Assembly: GCA_947503035.1 (NCBI GenBank) | Contig: CANNCD010000002.1 | Coordinates: 186,001 to 250,000 of the forward strand | Source: an uncultured Halocynthiibacter sp. | GTDB lineage: Bacteria > Pseudomonadota > Alphaproteobacteria > Rhodobacterales > Rhodobacteraceae | DNA: 64,000 nucleotides | Direction: 5' to 3' | Shown: positions 46,291 through 54,929 of the stretch, piece after piece | How the letters are laid out: every line of letters begins with the position of its first letter | How positions within the stretch are numbered: position 1 is the stretch's first letter | The notes under the pieces: generated by a model | What the model was told of the DNA's origin: nothing | Databases searched by the model: none | What the model saw: the letters and a program-made list of their open reading frames with translations, nothing else | Translations under genes and position numbers: made by a program

Positions 46291-47091
46291 TTAGTGCTTT
46301 TTCTTTTTGCCTTTTACACCAGCCCACAATTTCTTGTTGGTGAAGTATAGAAGGATGGTCAGCAGACCAAGAAGAAGAACGCCAACGAAACCGGCTTGTT
46401 TGCGTGCCATCATTTTTGGCTCGGCTGTCCACATCAAGAAGGCGGTTACGTCTTCTGCCATGTGGTGCAGGTCGTTTGCGTGGCCGTCGTCGAATTCAAC
46501 GATTTCATCAGAAAGCGGCGGCGCCATTGAGATCCAGCCACCAGGGAAGGCGGTGTTCTCATAGAATGTTGTGCCCGCTTGCTCTTTTGTTTTGCCGGTA
46601 TAGCCGGTCATAAGCGAAGCGATGTATTCTGGCCCACCGATGCCGTTTACGAACTGGTTGATACCAAGACCGTATGGGCCGTGGAAACCAGAGCGCGCCT
46701 TCGCCATCAAAGACAGGTCAGGTGCGTTTTCAAGGTTGGACGCAGGGAAGAAATCCGCTGGCTTTGCTTCACGATAGTCATCGAGGTCGGTGTCGAATGT
46801 TTCGAAGTTTTTCGAATATTCGATCACTTGCTCTTCTGTGAAGTGTGGGCCGCCTTCGTCCGCAAGGGTGCGGATTGGTACGAATTTCAGACCGTGACAG
46901 GCTGAACATACTTCGGTGTAGACTTTGAGGCCACGACGAAGCTGCTCTTGATCGTAGGTACCAAATGGACCTTCGAAGGAGAACGCAAAGTCTTCGATGT
47001 GGGCGTCGCCACCACCGGCTGCCATTGCGCCGCCGGCCGTAAGGCCGAGGGCAACAAGTGCGGAAAGGGTCAGTTTCTTAAACATTGTCAT
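46291..47091 (-). CDS. petC: Cytochrome bc1 complex, cytochrome c1
   Basis: The product of about 266 residues starts at ATG 47091 or 47085, both with AGAGGA in reach. The signal peptide [18 protein letters not shown] is followed by heme-binding [11 protein letters not shown] and, near the end, a membrane anchor ([17 protein letters not shown]) and a Lys-rich tail. [17 protein letters not shown]-like region ([15 protein letters not shown]) and the late PKMMARKQ block supply the axial Met region. It carries electrons from the Rieske protein to soluble cytochrome c. It is the last gene of petABC, 8 bases after petB. Confidence 0.96.
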   Translation of the reverse strand: MTMFKKLTLSALVALGLTAGGAMAAGGGDAHIEDFAFSFEGPFGTYDQEQLRRGLKVYTEVCSACHGLKFVPIRTLADEGGPHFTEEQVIEYSKNFETFDTDLDDYREAKPADFFPASNLENAPDLSLMAKARSGFHGPYGLGINQFVNGIGGPEYIASLMTGYTGKTKEQAGTTFYENTAFPGGWISMAPPLSDEIVEFDDGHANDLHHMAEDVTAFLMWTAEPKMMARKQAGFVGVLLLGLLTILLYFTNKKLWAGVKGKKKKH

Positions 47092-47099
47092 TGATCCTC

Positions 47100-48422
47100 T
47101 CACTTCGCGTCCGCGTCTGGCGCGTCGTAGTGGGAATTGAAGTCTTCTTCGATTGTCGCAGGAAGCGGCAGTGGCTTTTCGATCAGACCCAAAACAGGGA
47201 GGATGACCAAGAAGTAACCGAACCAATATGCGGAGGCGATCAAAGAAATGGTTGCGTATGGTTCGTCTGTTGGCATTGCTCCAACCCACATCAGAACAAA
47301 GAAGTCCACGACGAGAAGGTAGAAGAACCACTTGAACTTGGGACGGAATTTACCGGAGCGAACCGAAGATGTGTCCAACCAAGGAGCAAGAGCCATAACA
47401 GCAATCGCGCCGAACATGGCAAGCACACCAAAGAATTTCGCATCGATGATGCCGCCGGAAACCCAGCTTACCAATTGCACAAGCCATACATCGGCCGTGA
47501 AGGCACGTAGGATCGCGTAGAACGGTAGGAAGTACCATTCAGGAACGATGTGCGCAGGCGTCGCAAGGGCGTTCGCTTCGATGTAGTTGTCTGGGTGACC
47601 AAGGTAGTTTGGCATGAAGCCAACAACTGCGAAGAACACAGTCATCACAACACCAAGGGCAAACAGATCCTTCATTACGAAGTATGGCCAGAATGGGAGC
47701 GTGTCTTTCTCGGCTTCTGCTTTGGAACCACGGCGGACTTCAACACCAGTTGGGTTGTTGTTGCCTGTTGTGTGGAACGCCCAGATGTGAACGGCAACAA
47801 GGCCAGCAATCACAAATGGCAGAAGGTAGTGAAGCGAGAAGAAGCGGTTCAGTGTGGCGTTATCAACCGCTGGCCCACCAAGGAGCCATGCCTGAAGAGG
47901 TTCGCCAACGAATGGGATCGCGCCGAACAGACCTGTAATAACGGTCGCACCCCAGAAGGACATTTGGCCCCATGGAAGAACGTAACCAAGGAAACCAGTC
48001 GCCATCATCGCAAGATAGATCAACATACCGATGATCCATGTCACTTCGCGTGGGGCCTTGTATGAACCGTAGAACAGACCACGGAAGATGTGGGCGTAAA
48101 CAGCGATAAAGAACAAGGACGCACCGTTCGCGTGCAGATAACGGAGCATATAGCCGCCGTTCACGTCGCGCATGATGTGTTCAACAGACGCAAACGCAAG
48201 ATCAACATGCGGCGTATAGTGCATCACCAAAACGATGCCTGTAACGATCTGAAGAACGAGACAGAACGTCAAAACGATGCCCCAGATCCACATCCAGTTC
48301 AGGTTTTTAGGTGTTGGGATCATGAGCGTGTCATAGAGCAAGCCAACAATCGGCAGACGCTTATGAAGCCATTTTTCCGAGCCCGATTTGGGCTCGTAAT
48401 GATCGTGAGGAATTCCAGCCAT
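47100..48422 (-). CDS. petB: Cytochrome bc1 complex, cytochrome b
   Basis: The 440-residue membrane protein has eight helices and the four heme-ligand His residues in helices B and D ([40 protein letters not shown]). The quinol-site [16 protein letters not shown] is intact. It oxidises ubiquinol and passes electrons between the two membrane sides. It is the middle gene of petABC, 11 bases after petA. Confidence 0.97.
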   Translation of the reverse strand: MAGIPHDHYEPKSGSEKWLHKRLPIVGLLYDTLMIPTPKNLNWMWIWGIVLTFCLVLQIVTGIVLVMHYTPHVDLAFASVEHIMRDVNGGYMLRYLHANGASLFFIAVYAHIFRGLFYGSYKAPREVTWIIGMLIYLAMMATGFLGYVLPWGQMSFWGATVITGLFGAIPFVGEPLQAWLLGGPAVDNATLNRFFSLHYLLPFVIAGLVAVHIWAFHTTGNNNPTGVEVRRGSKAEAEKDTLPFWPYFVMKDLFALGVVMTVFFAVVGFMPNYLGHPDNYIEANALATPAHIVPEWYFLPFYAILRAFTADVWLVQLVSWVSGGIIDAKFFGVLAMFGAIAVMALAPWLDTSSVRSGKFRPKFKWFFYLLVVDFFVLMWVGAMPTDEPYATISLIASAYWFGYFLVILPVLGLIEKPLPLPATIEEDFNSHYDAPDADAK

Positions 48423-48433
48423 TACTCTGCTCC

Positions 48434-49006
48434 TTAACCGAGTTTAATTGTAGTTGGGTCAACAAAGGCAGCAACCGGAACGTGAAGGTTCTCAGGTGCT
48501 GGGCCTTTGCGGATACGACCGGCGGTGTCATAGTGCGAACCGTGACATGGGCAGAACCAGCCGCCGAATTCACCGGCGCCGTCACCCAATGGAACACAAC
48601 CAAGGTGCGTACACACACCCATCATCACCAACCATTCGCCATTTTCGTCAAGGGCGCGGTTTGCGTCAGTCGCGGGAACTGGTTCGCCAGACGGAAGGTT
48701 GTTGTTGCGTGCTTCTGCATCGATCAAATCGGTTGCAGTGTCGTCGGCGCGCGCCTGTGTGATTTCTTCTTCGCTGCGACGGCGAATAAAGACCGGCTTA
48801 CCAAGCCATTTCACAGTAAGTTGAGTACCTACAGCCACACCAGAAATATCAACGCGGATAGACGCAAGCGCCCGTACATCCGCCGAAGCGTTCATCTGGT
48901 TGACCAGCGGCCAGACTACTGCACCGGCTGTAACAGCCCCTACAGCACCGGTCGCGTAGTACAGGAAATCTCGGCGGGTGCCTTCGTGATCATCTGCGTG
49001 GGACAC
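48434..49006 (-). CDS. petA: Cytochrome bc1 complex, Rieske iron-sulfur protein
   Basis: The 190-residue protein starts at GTG 49006, with GGAG eight bases upstream; an in-frame ATG at 49150 precedes without family resemblance. The N-terminus [20 protein letters not shown] is a Tat signal-anchor with RR, as in Rhodobacter. The 2Fe-2S motifs CTHLGC and CPCHGSHYD are intact. It takes electrons from ubiquinol and delivers them to cytochrome c1. It is the first gene of petABC; the promoter should lie in the 217-base divergent region to 49223. Confidence 0.96.
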   Translation of the reverse strand: MSHADDHEGTRRDFLYYATGAVGAVTAGAVVWPLVNQMNASADVRALASIRVDISGVAVGTQLTVKWLGKPVFIRRRSEEEITQARADDTATDLIDAEARNNNLPSGEPVPATDANRALDENGEWLVMMGVCTHLGCVPLGDGAGEFGGWFCPCHGSHYDTAGRIRKGPAPENLHVPVAAFVDPTTIKLG

Positions 49007-49223
49007 GAGCGTTTCTCCATTCCAAGACCCGTTGATTCGGGTCAAATACGACGTATAAGGCCACACGAAATGCAGCCTCCTCGGGGCGCTTTTAGCGACC
49101 TGATTGCCCCCAGTCCAGCGGACAATAGGGCGCAGTTGCGTTTTTGGCACGTAATTCGAAAGAAATCATTACTGTTTTTTTGTGCGTGACCTGTGTTAGT
49201 TATTCAAAAAACAAGGTTATCAC

Positions 49224-49781
49224 ATGAATTTTATCCGCCGGTTTCGAAATTCAATCATCGTTCTTTGTCTGGGGCTTGTTGTGATCACTTGCTCTCCGTC
49301 TGCTGAAAAATATGGCGATAGATTGCAGATCGCCCTTCCTTTGCTGGCTTTGGGCTGCAACGTCGCGACGGGCGGTGCCGGCGACTATGCCGTGCGATAT
49401 TTTTCGATGCTGTTTTCGGTCCATGCGAGCAAGAACATTTTGGGAGACGCCGAAATCAACCAGCGACCCCGTGGTGGCGGTCATGGGTTCCCGTCCGCGC
49501 ACACGGCATCTGCGACAATAGGCGCATCGAATCTGGTGCACGAATGTATCGGAAACAGTCCTGCCCTAAAGATCGGAGTCGTCGTGACGGCTGCTTTTGT
49601 TGGCACATCGCGGGTCGATGCAGGGGCGCACACGATTTGGCAGGTTCTTGTTGGGGCAATTTGGGCGCTTATATTTGACAGAGCGTTTCGCAAGCGCCGC
49701 CTTCGTGACAGCTGGCTGTGGCGCACATGCGCAGGGCGCTTTGGAAGAAAAAATGGTACTTCAACCTCTAACAGCGAGTAG
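49224..49781 (+). CDS. PAP2-family phosphatase, membrane or lipoprotein form
   Basis: The 185-residue protein has the three PAP2 motifs: Lys70 to Arg81-Pro82 (KNILGDAEINQRP), PSAH at 90-93 and SR129-130 to His136 (SRVDAGAH). LVVITCSPS near the N-terminus might be a lipobox (Cys23), or a signal anchor. It is shorter than the LpxE-type lipid A phosphatases and has few membrane helices. Six bases separate it from a lipid A oxidase-like gene, so a role in removing a phosphate from lipid A or a polyprenyl carrier is an inference from context. Confidence 0.75.
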   Translation: MNFIRRFRNSIIVLCLGLVVITCSPSAEKYGDRLQIALPLLALGCNVATGGAGDYAVRYFSMLFSVHASKNILGDAEINQRPRGGGHGFPSAHTASATIGASNLVHECIGNSPALKIGVVVTAAFVGTSRVDAGAHTIWQVLVGAIWALIFDRAFRKRRLRDSWLWRTCAGRFGRKNGTSTSNSE

Positions 49782-49787
49782 ATTTCA

Positions 49788-50435
49788 ATGAAAAAACTTA
49801 TGATGCTCGGTGCGGCCTTTTTTGCCCTGACCACAACTGCATCCGCCGAGACGCAGCTAAGCTTTTACGGTGGATATCAGGCGGCGCCGCATAGCTCGGT
49901 TGCTGGGACCTATCCTGGTGGCTCGAGCTATGATTTCGTCGCAGGTTGGGAGGGGCGCTCCTTTGATCCGCCGCCCTATTATGGTTTGCGCGCGACGTTC
50001 TGGCAGAACGAACGTTTTGGCTGGGGATTCGATTTCAATCACGCCAAAGTTTATGCAAACGACGACACCCTTGCTGCGAGTGATTTTACAGCGCTTGAAT
50101 TTACCGACGGGCTTAACATCGTCACCATAAACGGATACCGCCGCTGGCAAGACGAAGCGCGAAACTGGACCCCTTATGTCGGGGCCGGTGTCGGGCTTGC
50201 CGTTCCGCATGTCGACGTTGAACACGCGGGCGGTACGACGTTTGGATACCAAGTTACCGGTCCGGCTGTGACGTTTCTTGGTGGGGTGCAGTATGATTTT
50301 AACGCCCGTTGGGGGGCTTATGCCGAATATAAGGCGACCTATTCGACCAATACGGCCGACCTTGATGGTGGCGGCACCCTAAGCACAGACGTCCTGACCC
50401 ACTCTGCAAATATTGGCATCACCTATAGCTTTTAG
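49788..50435 (+). CDS. Outer-membrane barrel resembling lipid A oxidase (LpxQ-like)
   Basis: The 215-residue protein has a signal peptide (MLGAAFFALTTTASAE) and beta strands of an eight-strand barrel ending in Phe (ANIGITYSF), as outer-membrane porins and enzymes do. ETQLSFYGGYQAAPHSSV and FGWGFDFNHAKVYANDD resemble proteins called lipid A oxidase in Rhodobacterales. LpxQ of Rhizobium oxidises the proximal glucosamine of lipid A to 2-aminogluconate after loss of the 1-phosphate. Function here is inferred from resemblance and from the phosphatase gene six bases upstream. A plain opacity-type barrel is the alternative. Confidence 0.65.
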   Translation: MKKLMMLGAAFFALTTTASAETQLSFYGGYQAAPHSSVAGTYPGGSSYDFVAGWEGRSFDPPPYYGLRATFWQNERFGWGFDFNHAKVYANDDTLAASDFTALEFTDGLNIVTINGYRRWQDEARNWTPYVGAGVGLAVPHVDVEHAGGTTFGYQVTGPAVTFLGGVQYDFNARWGAYAEYKATYSTNTADLDGGGTLSTDVLTHSANIGITYSF

Positions 50436-51046
50436 CCGTTCAACTGGCTCATGAGATCCGCAAGCAGTCGGGTCTCATACCCTATGCGATGCGCGCGCAT
50501 TTCGTTGGCAGCAGCCACACCAACGGCGTCGGGCTTGTTCTGACCAAGCTTGTGCGTGCCTTCGACCGTTTCAATCACAAGACGAAACGGAACAATCATT
50601 CGCATCATCTTTTCAAGGACCTCGTCGGTCATTTTGTCGGCGGTCCAAGGTGTCTTGGGGAGTAATTCCGATTCGAAACGCGCCGATAGGCGATCAAGAA
50701 CGCCGCGAAGGTGCTCTGGCCCAAGCCGCTCGATATGTCCGCGCAGATGTACCGCGACGTAGTTCCACGTCGGCACCTGATCTGGGACGCCATACCAATC
50801 CGGTGACACATATCCATCAGGGCCCGAAACCACCAATGCCGCGCGGGTTACGTCGCCGCGTGCAATCGGGTTAGAACGCACAAGGTGAAATTCAGCAAAT
50901 GCGCCATCCTCAGAGACCAGAAACGGGATATGCGACATCATTGGCCCATCATCCCCGTTGGTTGTCAAAACCCCAAAGCCGCGCCCCCGCGCAAAGTCGA
51001 GATTCGTTTCGCGGCTGGCCTGTCGGAATGTCTGGTTTGGATGCAT
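50432..51046 (-). CDS. FMN-binding split-barrel protein, PaiB family
   Basis: The 204-residue protein has the PaiB pattern MHPNQTFRQAS, FARGRGFGVLTTNGDDGPMM SHIPFLV (in two parts) and TWNYVAVHLRGHIERLG, typical of the FMN-binding negative transcriptional regulator family. PaiB of Bacillus is a repressor of sporulation and degradative genes, but most relatives may simply bind FMN. It lies between the lipid A pair and the FMN riboswitch, and is divergent from the latter. The stop overlaps that of the barrel gene. Confidence 0.82.
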   Translation of the reverse strand: MHPNQTFRQASRETNLDFARGRGFGVLTTNGDDGPMMSHIPFLVSEDGAFAEFHLVRSNPIARGDVTRAALVVSGPDGYVSPDWYGVPDQVPTWNYVAVHLRGHIERLGPEHLRGVLDRLSARFESELLPKTPWTADKMTDEVLEKMMRMIVPFRLVIETVEGTHKLGQNKPDAVGVAAANEMRAHRIGYETRLLADLMSQLNG

Positions 51047-51116
51047 AATAATTTTCCCGCTACGTTACGCGTTAATGGGGCTTTTCTGCGTTGCAGTAAA
51101 CTCCTATAGAGGGGCT

Positions 51117-51250
51117 GTTCTCAGGGCGGGGCGAAATTCCCCACCGGCGGTAAGCGCAGTGCGTAAGCCCGCGAGCGCTTTGAAGTGTCAAAGGTCAGCA
51201 GATCTGGTGCGATTCCAGAGCCGACGGTCATAGTCCGGATGAGAGAGAAC
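51117..51250 (+). promoter_or_regulatory. FMN riboswitch (RFN element)
   Basis: The RFN core is complete: GTTCTCAGGGCGGGGCGAAA at the start, CCCCACCGGCGGTAAG, AGCCCGCGAGCG, GGTCAGCAGATCTGGTG, and the closing GAGAGAGAAC. GTTCTC and GAGAAC pair to close P1. It lies 95 bases before the ribH2 start. CCCCGC/GCGGGG at 51309-51323 forms a hairpin without a T run before the AAAGGAAG ribosome site, so translational control is more likely than termination. Confidence 0.96.
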
Positions 51251-51345
51251 GCCGTGATCCCCATAAGTGGGAGGTCGTGGCGTGATCGCGCCTTGGTGAC
51301 GTGTCATGCCCCGCGATGCGGGGTGATCGTTAAGAAAGGAAGATT

Positions 51346-51786
51346 ATGACACAGACCCGATACGCTTTTATCAAAGCTAACTGGCATTCAGATATCGTTG
51401 ATCAATCCCTTGCCGGATTCCGCGAAGAAATCGGCGCCGACGCGCAGATTGACGTGTTCGACGTTCCGGGTGCATTTGAAATGCCGCTTGTTGCCAAAGA
51501 TCTGGCCGCGACGGGGTCTTATGACGCCATCGCCTGTGCCGCATTTGTTGTGGATGGCGGGATTTATCGCCACGATTTCGTTGCCCAAGCCGTTGTTGAC
51601 GGTTTGATGCGCGCCGGTCTTGATACCAATGTGCCTGTGCTGTCTGTGTCTTTGACGCCGCACGCCTATCAGGAAACGGATCACCACAACGAAATCTATC
51701 GTGCACATTTCATTGAAAAAGGCCGTGAGGCCGCGCGTGCCGCGAAAATGATTGTGAAAACACGGGCCGCTATCAAAGCTGCCTAA
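51346..51786 (+). CDS. ribH2: 6,7-dimethyl-8-ribityllumazine synthase, type II
   Basis: The 146-residue enzyme has the lumazine synthase pattern FIKANWHSDIVDQSLAGFRE, DVPGAFEMPLVAKDLA and GGIYRHDFVAQAVVDGLM, with the catalytic His in YRHDF. The sequence resembles the type-II RibH2 of Brucella, a decamer, more than the usual icosahedral RibH. It condenses ribulose-derived butanone phosphate with the pyrimidine precursor in riboflavin synthesis. It is the only gene after the FMN riboswitch, as in Brucella. The main riboflavin operon is not in the window. Confidence 0.88.
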   Translation: MTQTRYAFIKANWHSDIVDQSLAGFREEIGADAQIDVFDVPGAFEMPLVAKDLAATGSYDAIACAAFVVDGGIYRHDFVAQAVVDGLMRAGLDTNVPVLSVSLTPHAYQETDHHNEIYRAHFIEKGREAARAAKMIVKTRAAIKAA

Positions 51787-51795
51787 CAGGTATTA

Positions 51796-51820
51796 CCGTC
51801 GCGCAATTGCTGCGCGGCGG
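51796..51820. terminator. Hairpin between ribH2 and the convergent GST gene
   Basis: CCGTCGCGCA (51796-51805) pairs with TGCGCGGCGG (51811-51820), one T-G wobble, with a five-base loop. No T run follows on either side, so termination would be inefficient or factor-assisted. Confidence 0.5.
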
Positions 51821-51821
51821 G

Positions 51822-52454
51822 CTATTCCGGGAACGATTTGGGTGCGTCGCCCTCGGCCCATGGTTTGTGTTTCTGCATGATTGCCGCAAACCGATCCGAT
51901 TCAAGAAAATCAACCAGCCACCGAAGCAGATGCGGCCAAGGCTGTGCGTCAAACCATGTGCGATCCACGTTGGCATATTGGCGCACAAAGGTGACCGTCC
52001 CCATATCCGCAAGCGTCGGGGTATCCCCAAACAAATAGCGCGAATCGGCCAAGCGATCATTCAGGCGCATTAGATATGCGGCGGCGATGTCGCGCTGCTC
52101 GGTGCCGTCGACATCTTCGTACCGGCTGGCGTATTTGTATTTATCAAGTGCGGATTTGAACGGACCATCATTGTCCGCGATCACGGCGTGTGCCTCGTCG
52201 GGAATCGCCAGCCAGCCCTCGGGGTCATTCTGCCCCAAGGCCCACTTCATAATATCGAGGCTCTCGTCGATCACGGTGCCATCGTCAATCACTACGGGCA
52301 CGGTGCCCTTGGGCGACGCGGTCAGCATCGCGGCGGGTTTGTCCCGCAACAGGATTTCACGAAATTCACAGGTCACACCGGCGCTTGCAATCGCAAGGCG
52401 CGCGCGCATCGCATAGGGGCAGCGGCGAAAGCTATAGAGAATCGGTTGGGTCAT
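51822..52454 (-). CDS. Glutathione S-transferase / glutaredoxin-like protein
   Basis: The 210-residue protein has an N-terminal glutaredoxin-like motif FRRCPYAMRARLAIASAGV with CPYA, and a cis-Pro loop GTVPVVIDDG with ESLDIMKWAL. The C-terminal domain is helical. The CPYA motif is like that of glutaredoxin 2 and dehydroascorbate reductase, so a redox role is possible. The start overlaps the mtaB stop (ATGA), making it the third gene of dapF-mtaB-GST. Confidence 0.8.
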   Translation of the reverse strand: MTQPILYSFRRCPYAMRARLAIASAGVTCEFREILLRDKPAAMLTASPKGTVPVVIDDGTVIDESLDIMKWALGQNDPEGWLAIPDEAHAVIADNDGPFKSALDKYKYASRYEDVDGTEQRDIAAAYLMRLNDRLADSRYLFGDTPTLADMGTVTFVRQYANVDRTWFDAQPWPHLLRWLVDFLESDRFAAIMQKHKPWAEGDAPKSFPE

Positions 52455-53710
52455 GCGGTCAGCTGATTCCGGATAAGGCCATTGATCTGGGCGGTCACGA
52501 TGTTGCCCTCGGTTTGTGGGGTATCGAACACGACTTCGGTGAACTGCTGGGTGCGGCCCATATGTGGGTTTTCCATCAGAATGTCGTGGGTCTTGCCCAG
52601 CTGCGCATGAAGATGGCGCAGAACCTGAACATCACCAGCGGCCCGAAGACGCGCAGCGCGATCCTTGATCAGATTGCCATTCACGGCGGGCATTTTCGCG
52701 GCGGGGGTGCCTTCGCGTGCGGAATACGGAAACACATGCAGCCACGTAAGATCGCATTCTTCGACCAGACGAAGCGAGTTTTGGAACATCTCTTCGGTTT
52801 CGGTGGGGAAGCCCGCAATGATATCGGCGCCAAAGGTCATCTCGGGGCGCAGCTTGCGCGCGTCCTCACAGAACTTAATCGCATCATCGCGCAGGTGGCG
52901 ACGTTTCATGCGCTTTAGAATCATGTCATCCCCCGCCTGAAGCGACAGATGAAGATGCGGCATAAGACGAGGTTCGGTCGCAATCGCTTGCATCAGGTTT
53001 TCGTCAACCTCAATGCTATCAATCGATGAAATTCGAAGACGGTTCAGATCAGGGATCAGTTTTAGGATCCGCATGACCAAATCACCCAACTTGGGTGTCG
53101 CAGGCAAATCCGCGCCCCAGCTGGTCAGGTCAACACCGGTCAGGACAACTTCGTTATAGCCCTTGTCCACAAGGCGTTTGATTTGATCGACCACAACGCC
53201 CGCAGGGACCGACCGCGAATTGCCGCGGCCATAGGGGATAATGCAAAAGGTACAGCGGTGATCACAGCCGTTTTGCACCTGAACATAGGCGCGGCTGCGT
53301 GTGCCGAACCCATCGATCAGGTGACCGGCGGTTTCGGTAACGGACATGATGTCGTCGACCTGCACGCGTTCGGTGGTGCCGATGAAATCGGGTCCCTTGG
53401 CAAGGCCCTGCCATGTGTCGGCCTGCATCTTTTCGGTATTGCCGACAACCACGTCGACCTCGTCCATATTGGCAAAGGTCTCGGGCTCGGTCTGGGCGGC
53501 ACATCCGGTCACGATCAGCTGTGCGTCGGGATTGTCACGGCGCAGTTTGCGGATCTCCTGACGGGCCTTGCGCACGGCCTCGGCGGTCACGGCGCAGGTG
53601 TTCACGACCACGGTGTTTTCCACACCGGCGGCTTCGGACAATTCCTTCATCGCCTCGGTTTCATAGGCGTTTAGGCGACATCCAAGCGTCGTAAACTTGG
53701 GCGCGCTCAT
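52451..53710 (-). CDS. mtaB: tRNA t6A37 methylthiotransferase MtaB
   Basis: The 419-residue enzyme has the N-terminal Cys residues of the MiaB family ([42 protein letters not shown]) and the radical-SAM motif [28 protein letters not shown] instead of GCQMN marks the MtaB type. It adds a methylthio group to N6-threonylcarbamoyladenosine at position 37 of tRNAs reading ANN codons. It overlaps dapF and the GST gene by four bases each. tRNA-Lys, a substrate of this modification in other bacteria, lies 1 kb away. Confidence 0.93.
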   Translation of the reverse strand: MSAPKFTTLGCRLNAYETEAMKELSEAAGVENTVVVNTCAVTAEAVRKARQEIRKLRRDNPDAQLIVTGCAAQTEPETFANMDEVDVVVGNTEKMQADTWQGLAKGPDFIGTTERVQVDDIMSVTETAGHLIDGFGTRSRAYVQVQNGCDHRCTFCIIPYGRGNSRSVPAGVVVDQIKRLVDKGYNEVVLTGVDLTSWGADLPATPKLGDLVMRILKLIPDLNRLRISSIDSIEVDENLMQAIATEPRLMPHLHLSLQAGDDMILKRMKRRHLRDDAIKFCEDARKLRPEMTFGADIIAGFPTETEEMFQNSLRLVEECDLTWLHVFPYSAREGTPAAKMPAVNGNLIKDRAARLRAAGDVQVLRHLHAQLGKTHDILMENPHMGRTQQFTEVVFDTPQTEGNIVTAQINGLIRNQLTA

Positions 53711-54546
53711 CCGATGGCCCCAAGGAATTCTGGCGTCAGCGTTGCGTTAAACCCGTGTGCGGTTGGACCGGTCATATAAACACCGTCATCGCGCCAATCG
53801 ATGATCAACATGCCGCCGTCGGTGACGACCTCGACCTTGCGGCCAGTCAGGCCACGACGCGCGGCGGTCACGGCGCTGGCGGATGACCCAGACCCAGAGG
53901 CAAGAGTCGGCCCAACACCGCGCTCCCAAATGCGCATGCGAATCCGGTCCGGCGCGAGAAGCGAGATGAACTCGACATTGGTGCGTTCCGGATAAAGCGG
54001 GTGATGTTCCATCGCGGCGCCGATTTTTTCCAAATCTACGGCCTCTGCGTCATCCACAATGAATGTCATGTGCGGGTTGCCCATGCCACAGGCAGTCGGG
54101 ACGCCGTCAATCGGCAACGACAGGGTATCCATTTCAGACGCAAGCGGTACATCGGACCAGTTCAACAGCGGCGCGCCCATATTAACAGTCGTCAAACCAT
54201 TGCCCGCATTAGAACAGGCCAGCAGACCGCGTTCGGTACGCAATGTAATGTCGGATTTGCCAGTTTCATTAATAAGGTGTCGCGCAATACAACGCGTTGC
54301 ATTTCCACAGGCGCCAGAAATCGACCCGTCGCTGTTGAAAAAGATCAACTCGGCATCGGCGTCGGCACAATTGCGAATCTCGGCAAGCTGGTCGAATCCC
54401 ACGCCACGATGACGGTCCCCGATGGCACGCGCCAATTCTGGCGACACAATTGGATCCATATCGCGGGAATCGATCACCACGAAGTCATTGCCCAGCCCGT
54501 GCATTTTCATGAACGGCAGGCCAGATATAAGAAAACGGCTTTGCAT
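53707..54546 (-). CDS. dapF: Diaminopimelate epimerase homologue with Ser at second catalytic Cys
   Basis: The 279-residue protein has the family opening [20 protein letters not shown], the first catalytic Cys80 in [13 protein letters not shown], and the [13 protein letters not shown] block. DapF interconverts LL- and meso-diaminopimelate, giving the peptidoglycan cross-linker and lysine precursor. The second catalytic Cys, normally in a T-x-x-C-G-x-G motif, is Ser217 here ([15 protein letters not shown]), and the later Cys of that motif is also Ser. That may be a lineage trait or a loss of function. Start Met1 or Met13. It heads the dapF-mtaB-GST operon. Confidence 0.88.
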   Translation of the reverse strand: MQSRFLISGLPFMKMHGLGNDFVVIDSRDMDPIVSPELARAIGDRHRGVGFDQLAEIRNCADADAELIFFNSDGSISGACGNATRCIARHLINETGKSDITLRTERGLLACSNAGNGLTTVNMGAPLLNWSDVPLASEMDTLSLPIDGVPTACGMGNPHMTFIVDDAEAVDLEKIGAAMEHHPLYPERTNVEFISLLAPDRIRMRIWERGVGPTLASGSGSSASAVTAARRGLTGRKVEVVTDGGMLIIDWRDDGVYMTGPTAHGFNATLTPEFLGAIG

Positions 54547-54611
54547 ATAGGGCGATATAGTCCTCTTGAAAACTTTTTACCAGAAGAGTCGAAAAAAACG
54601 TCGATTCCCGC

Positions 54612-54640
54612 TTGACCCTACCGGCGCACATCCTTAGAGA
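54612..54640 (+). promoter_or_regulatory. Sigma-70-type promoter of tRNA-Lys
   Basis: TTGACC (54612-54617) and TAGAGA (54635-54640) are separated by 17 bases. The tRNA starts 18 bases after the -10, which leaves a short 5' leader. Confidence 0.65.
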
Positions 54641-54657
54641 ACCCGTACACAGAGTGT

Positions 54658-54733
54658 GGGCCGGTAGCTCAGTTGGTAGAGCAACTGACTTTTAATCAGT
54701 AGGTCCCGGGTTCGGATCCCGGCCGGCTCACCA
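54658..54733 (+). tRNA. tRNA-Lys (anticodon TTT)
   Basis: The 76-base gene folds as a cloverleaf: acceptor GGGCCGG/CCGGCTC with one G-U pair, D-arm AGCTC AGTTGGTA GAGC, anticodon stem ACTGA/TCAGT with loop CTTTTAA (anticodon TTT at 54691-54693), and T-arm CCGGG TTCGGAT CCCGG. The CCA end is encoded (54731-54733). It should read AAA and AAG lysine codons. No other tRNA is in the window. Confidence 0.97.
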
Positions 54734-54775
54734 CTGTATAACTTCCTGAAAATCAGAACAGTATATACAGTGGTG
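54729..54775. repeat. 12-bp perfect inverted repeat overlapping the tRNA-Lys CCA end
   Basis: CACCACTGTATA (54729-54740) and TATACAGTGGTG (54764-54775) are exact reverse complements with a 23-base spacer. The left arm includes the last five bases of the tRNA with its CCA. It has no T run directly after, so it is not a normal terminator; it may be a processing hairpin or a scar of an insertion event at the tRNA. Confidence 0.8.
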
Positions 54776-54799
54776 AAACACCCCTAAGTGTTTGGTTTT
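54776..54799 (+). terminator. Probable terminator of tRNA-Lys
   Basis: AAACAC (54776-54781) pairs with GTGTTT (54788-54793) around a six-base loop, with GGTTTT after. The stem is short and A/T-rich, so the strength is uncertain. The remaining bases to 54929 show no clear feature. Confidence 0.45.
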
Positions 54800-54929
54800 G
54801 CATCATTATCTATTTTTTTCCACGCCACGCGTTTTCCGCGACCTGCCGTTGGTTGACTGTGCCGACGGTTGATATGAGGCGCGAAATGTTTAACGTTATG
54901 TTCAACGTCACCATCCCAATGAGGCCGCC

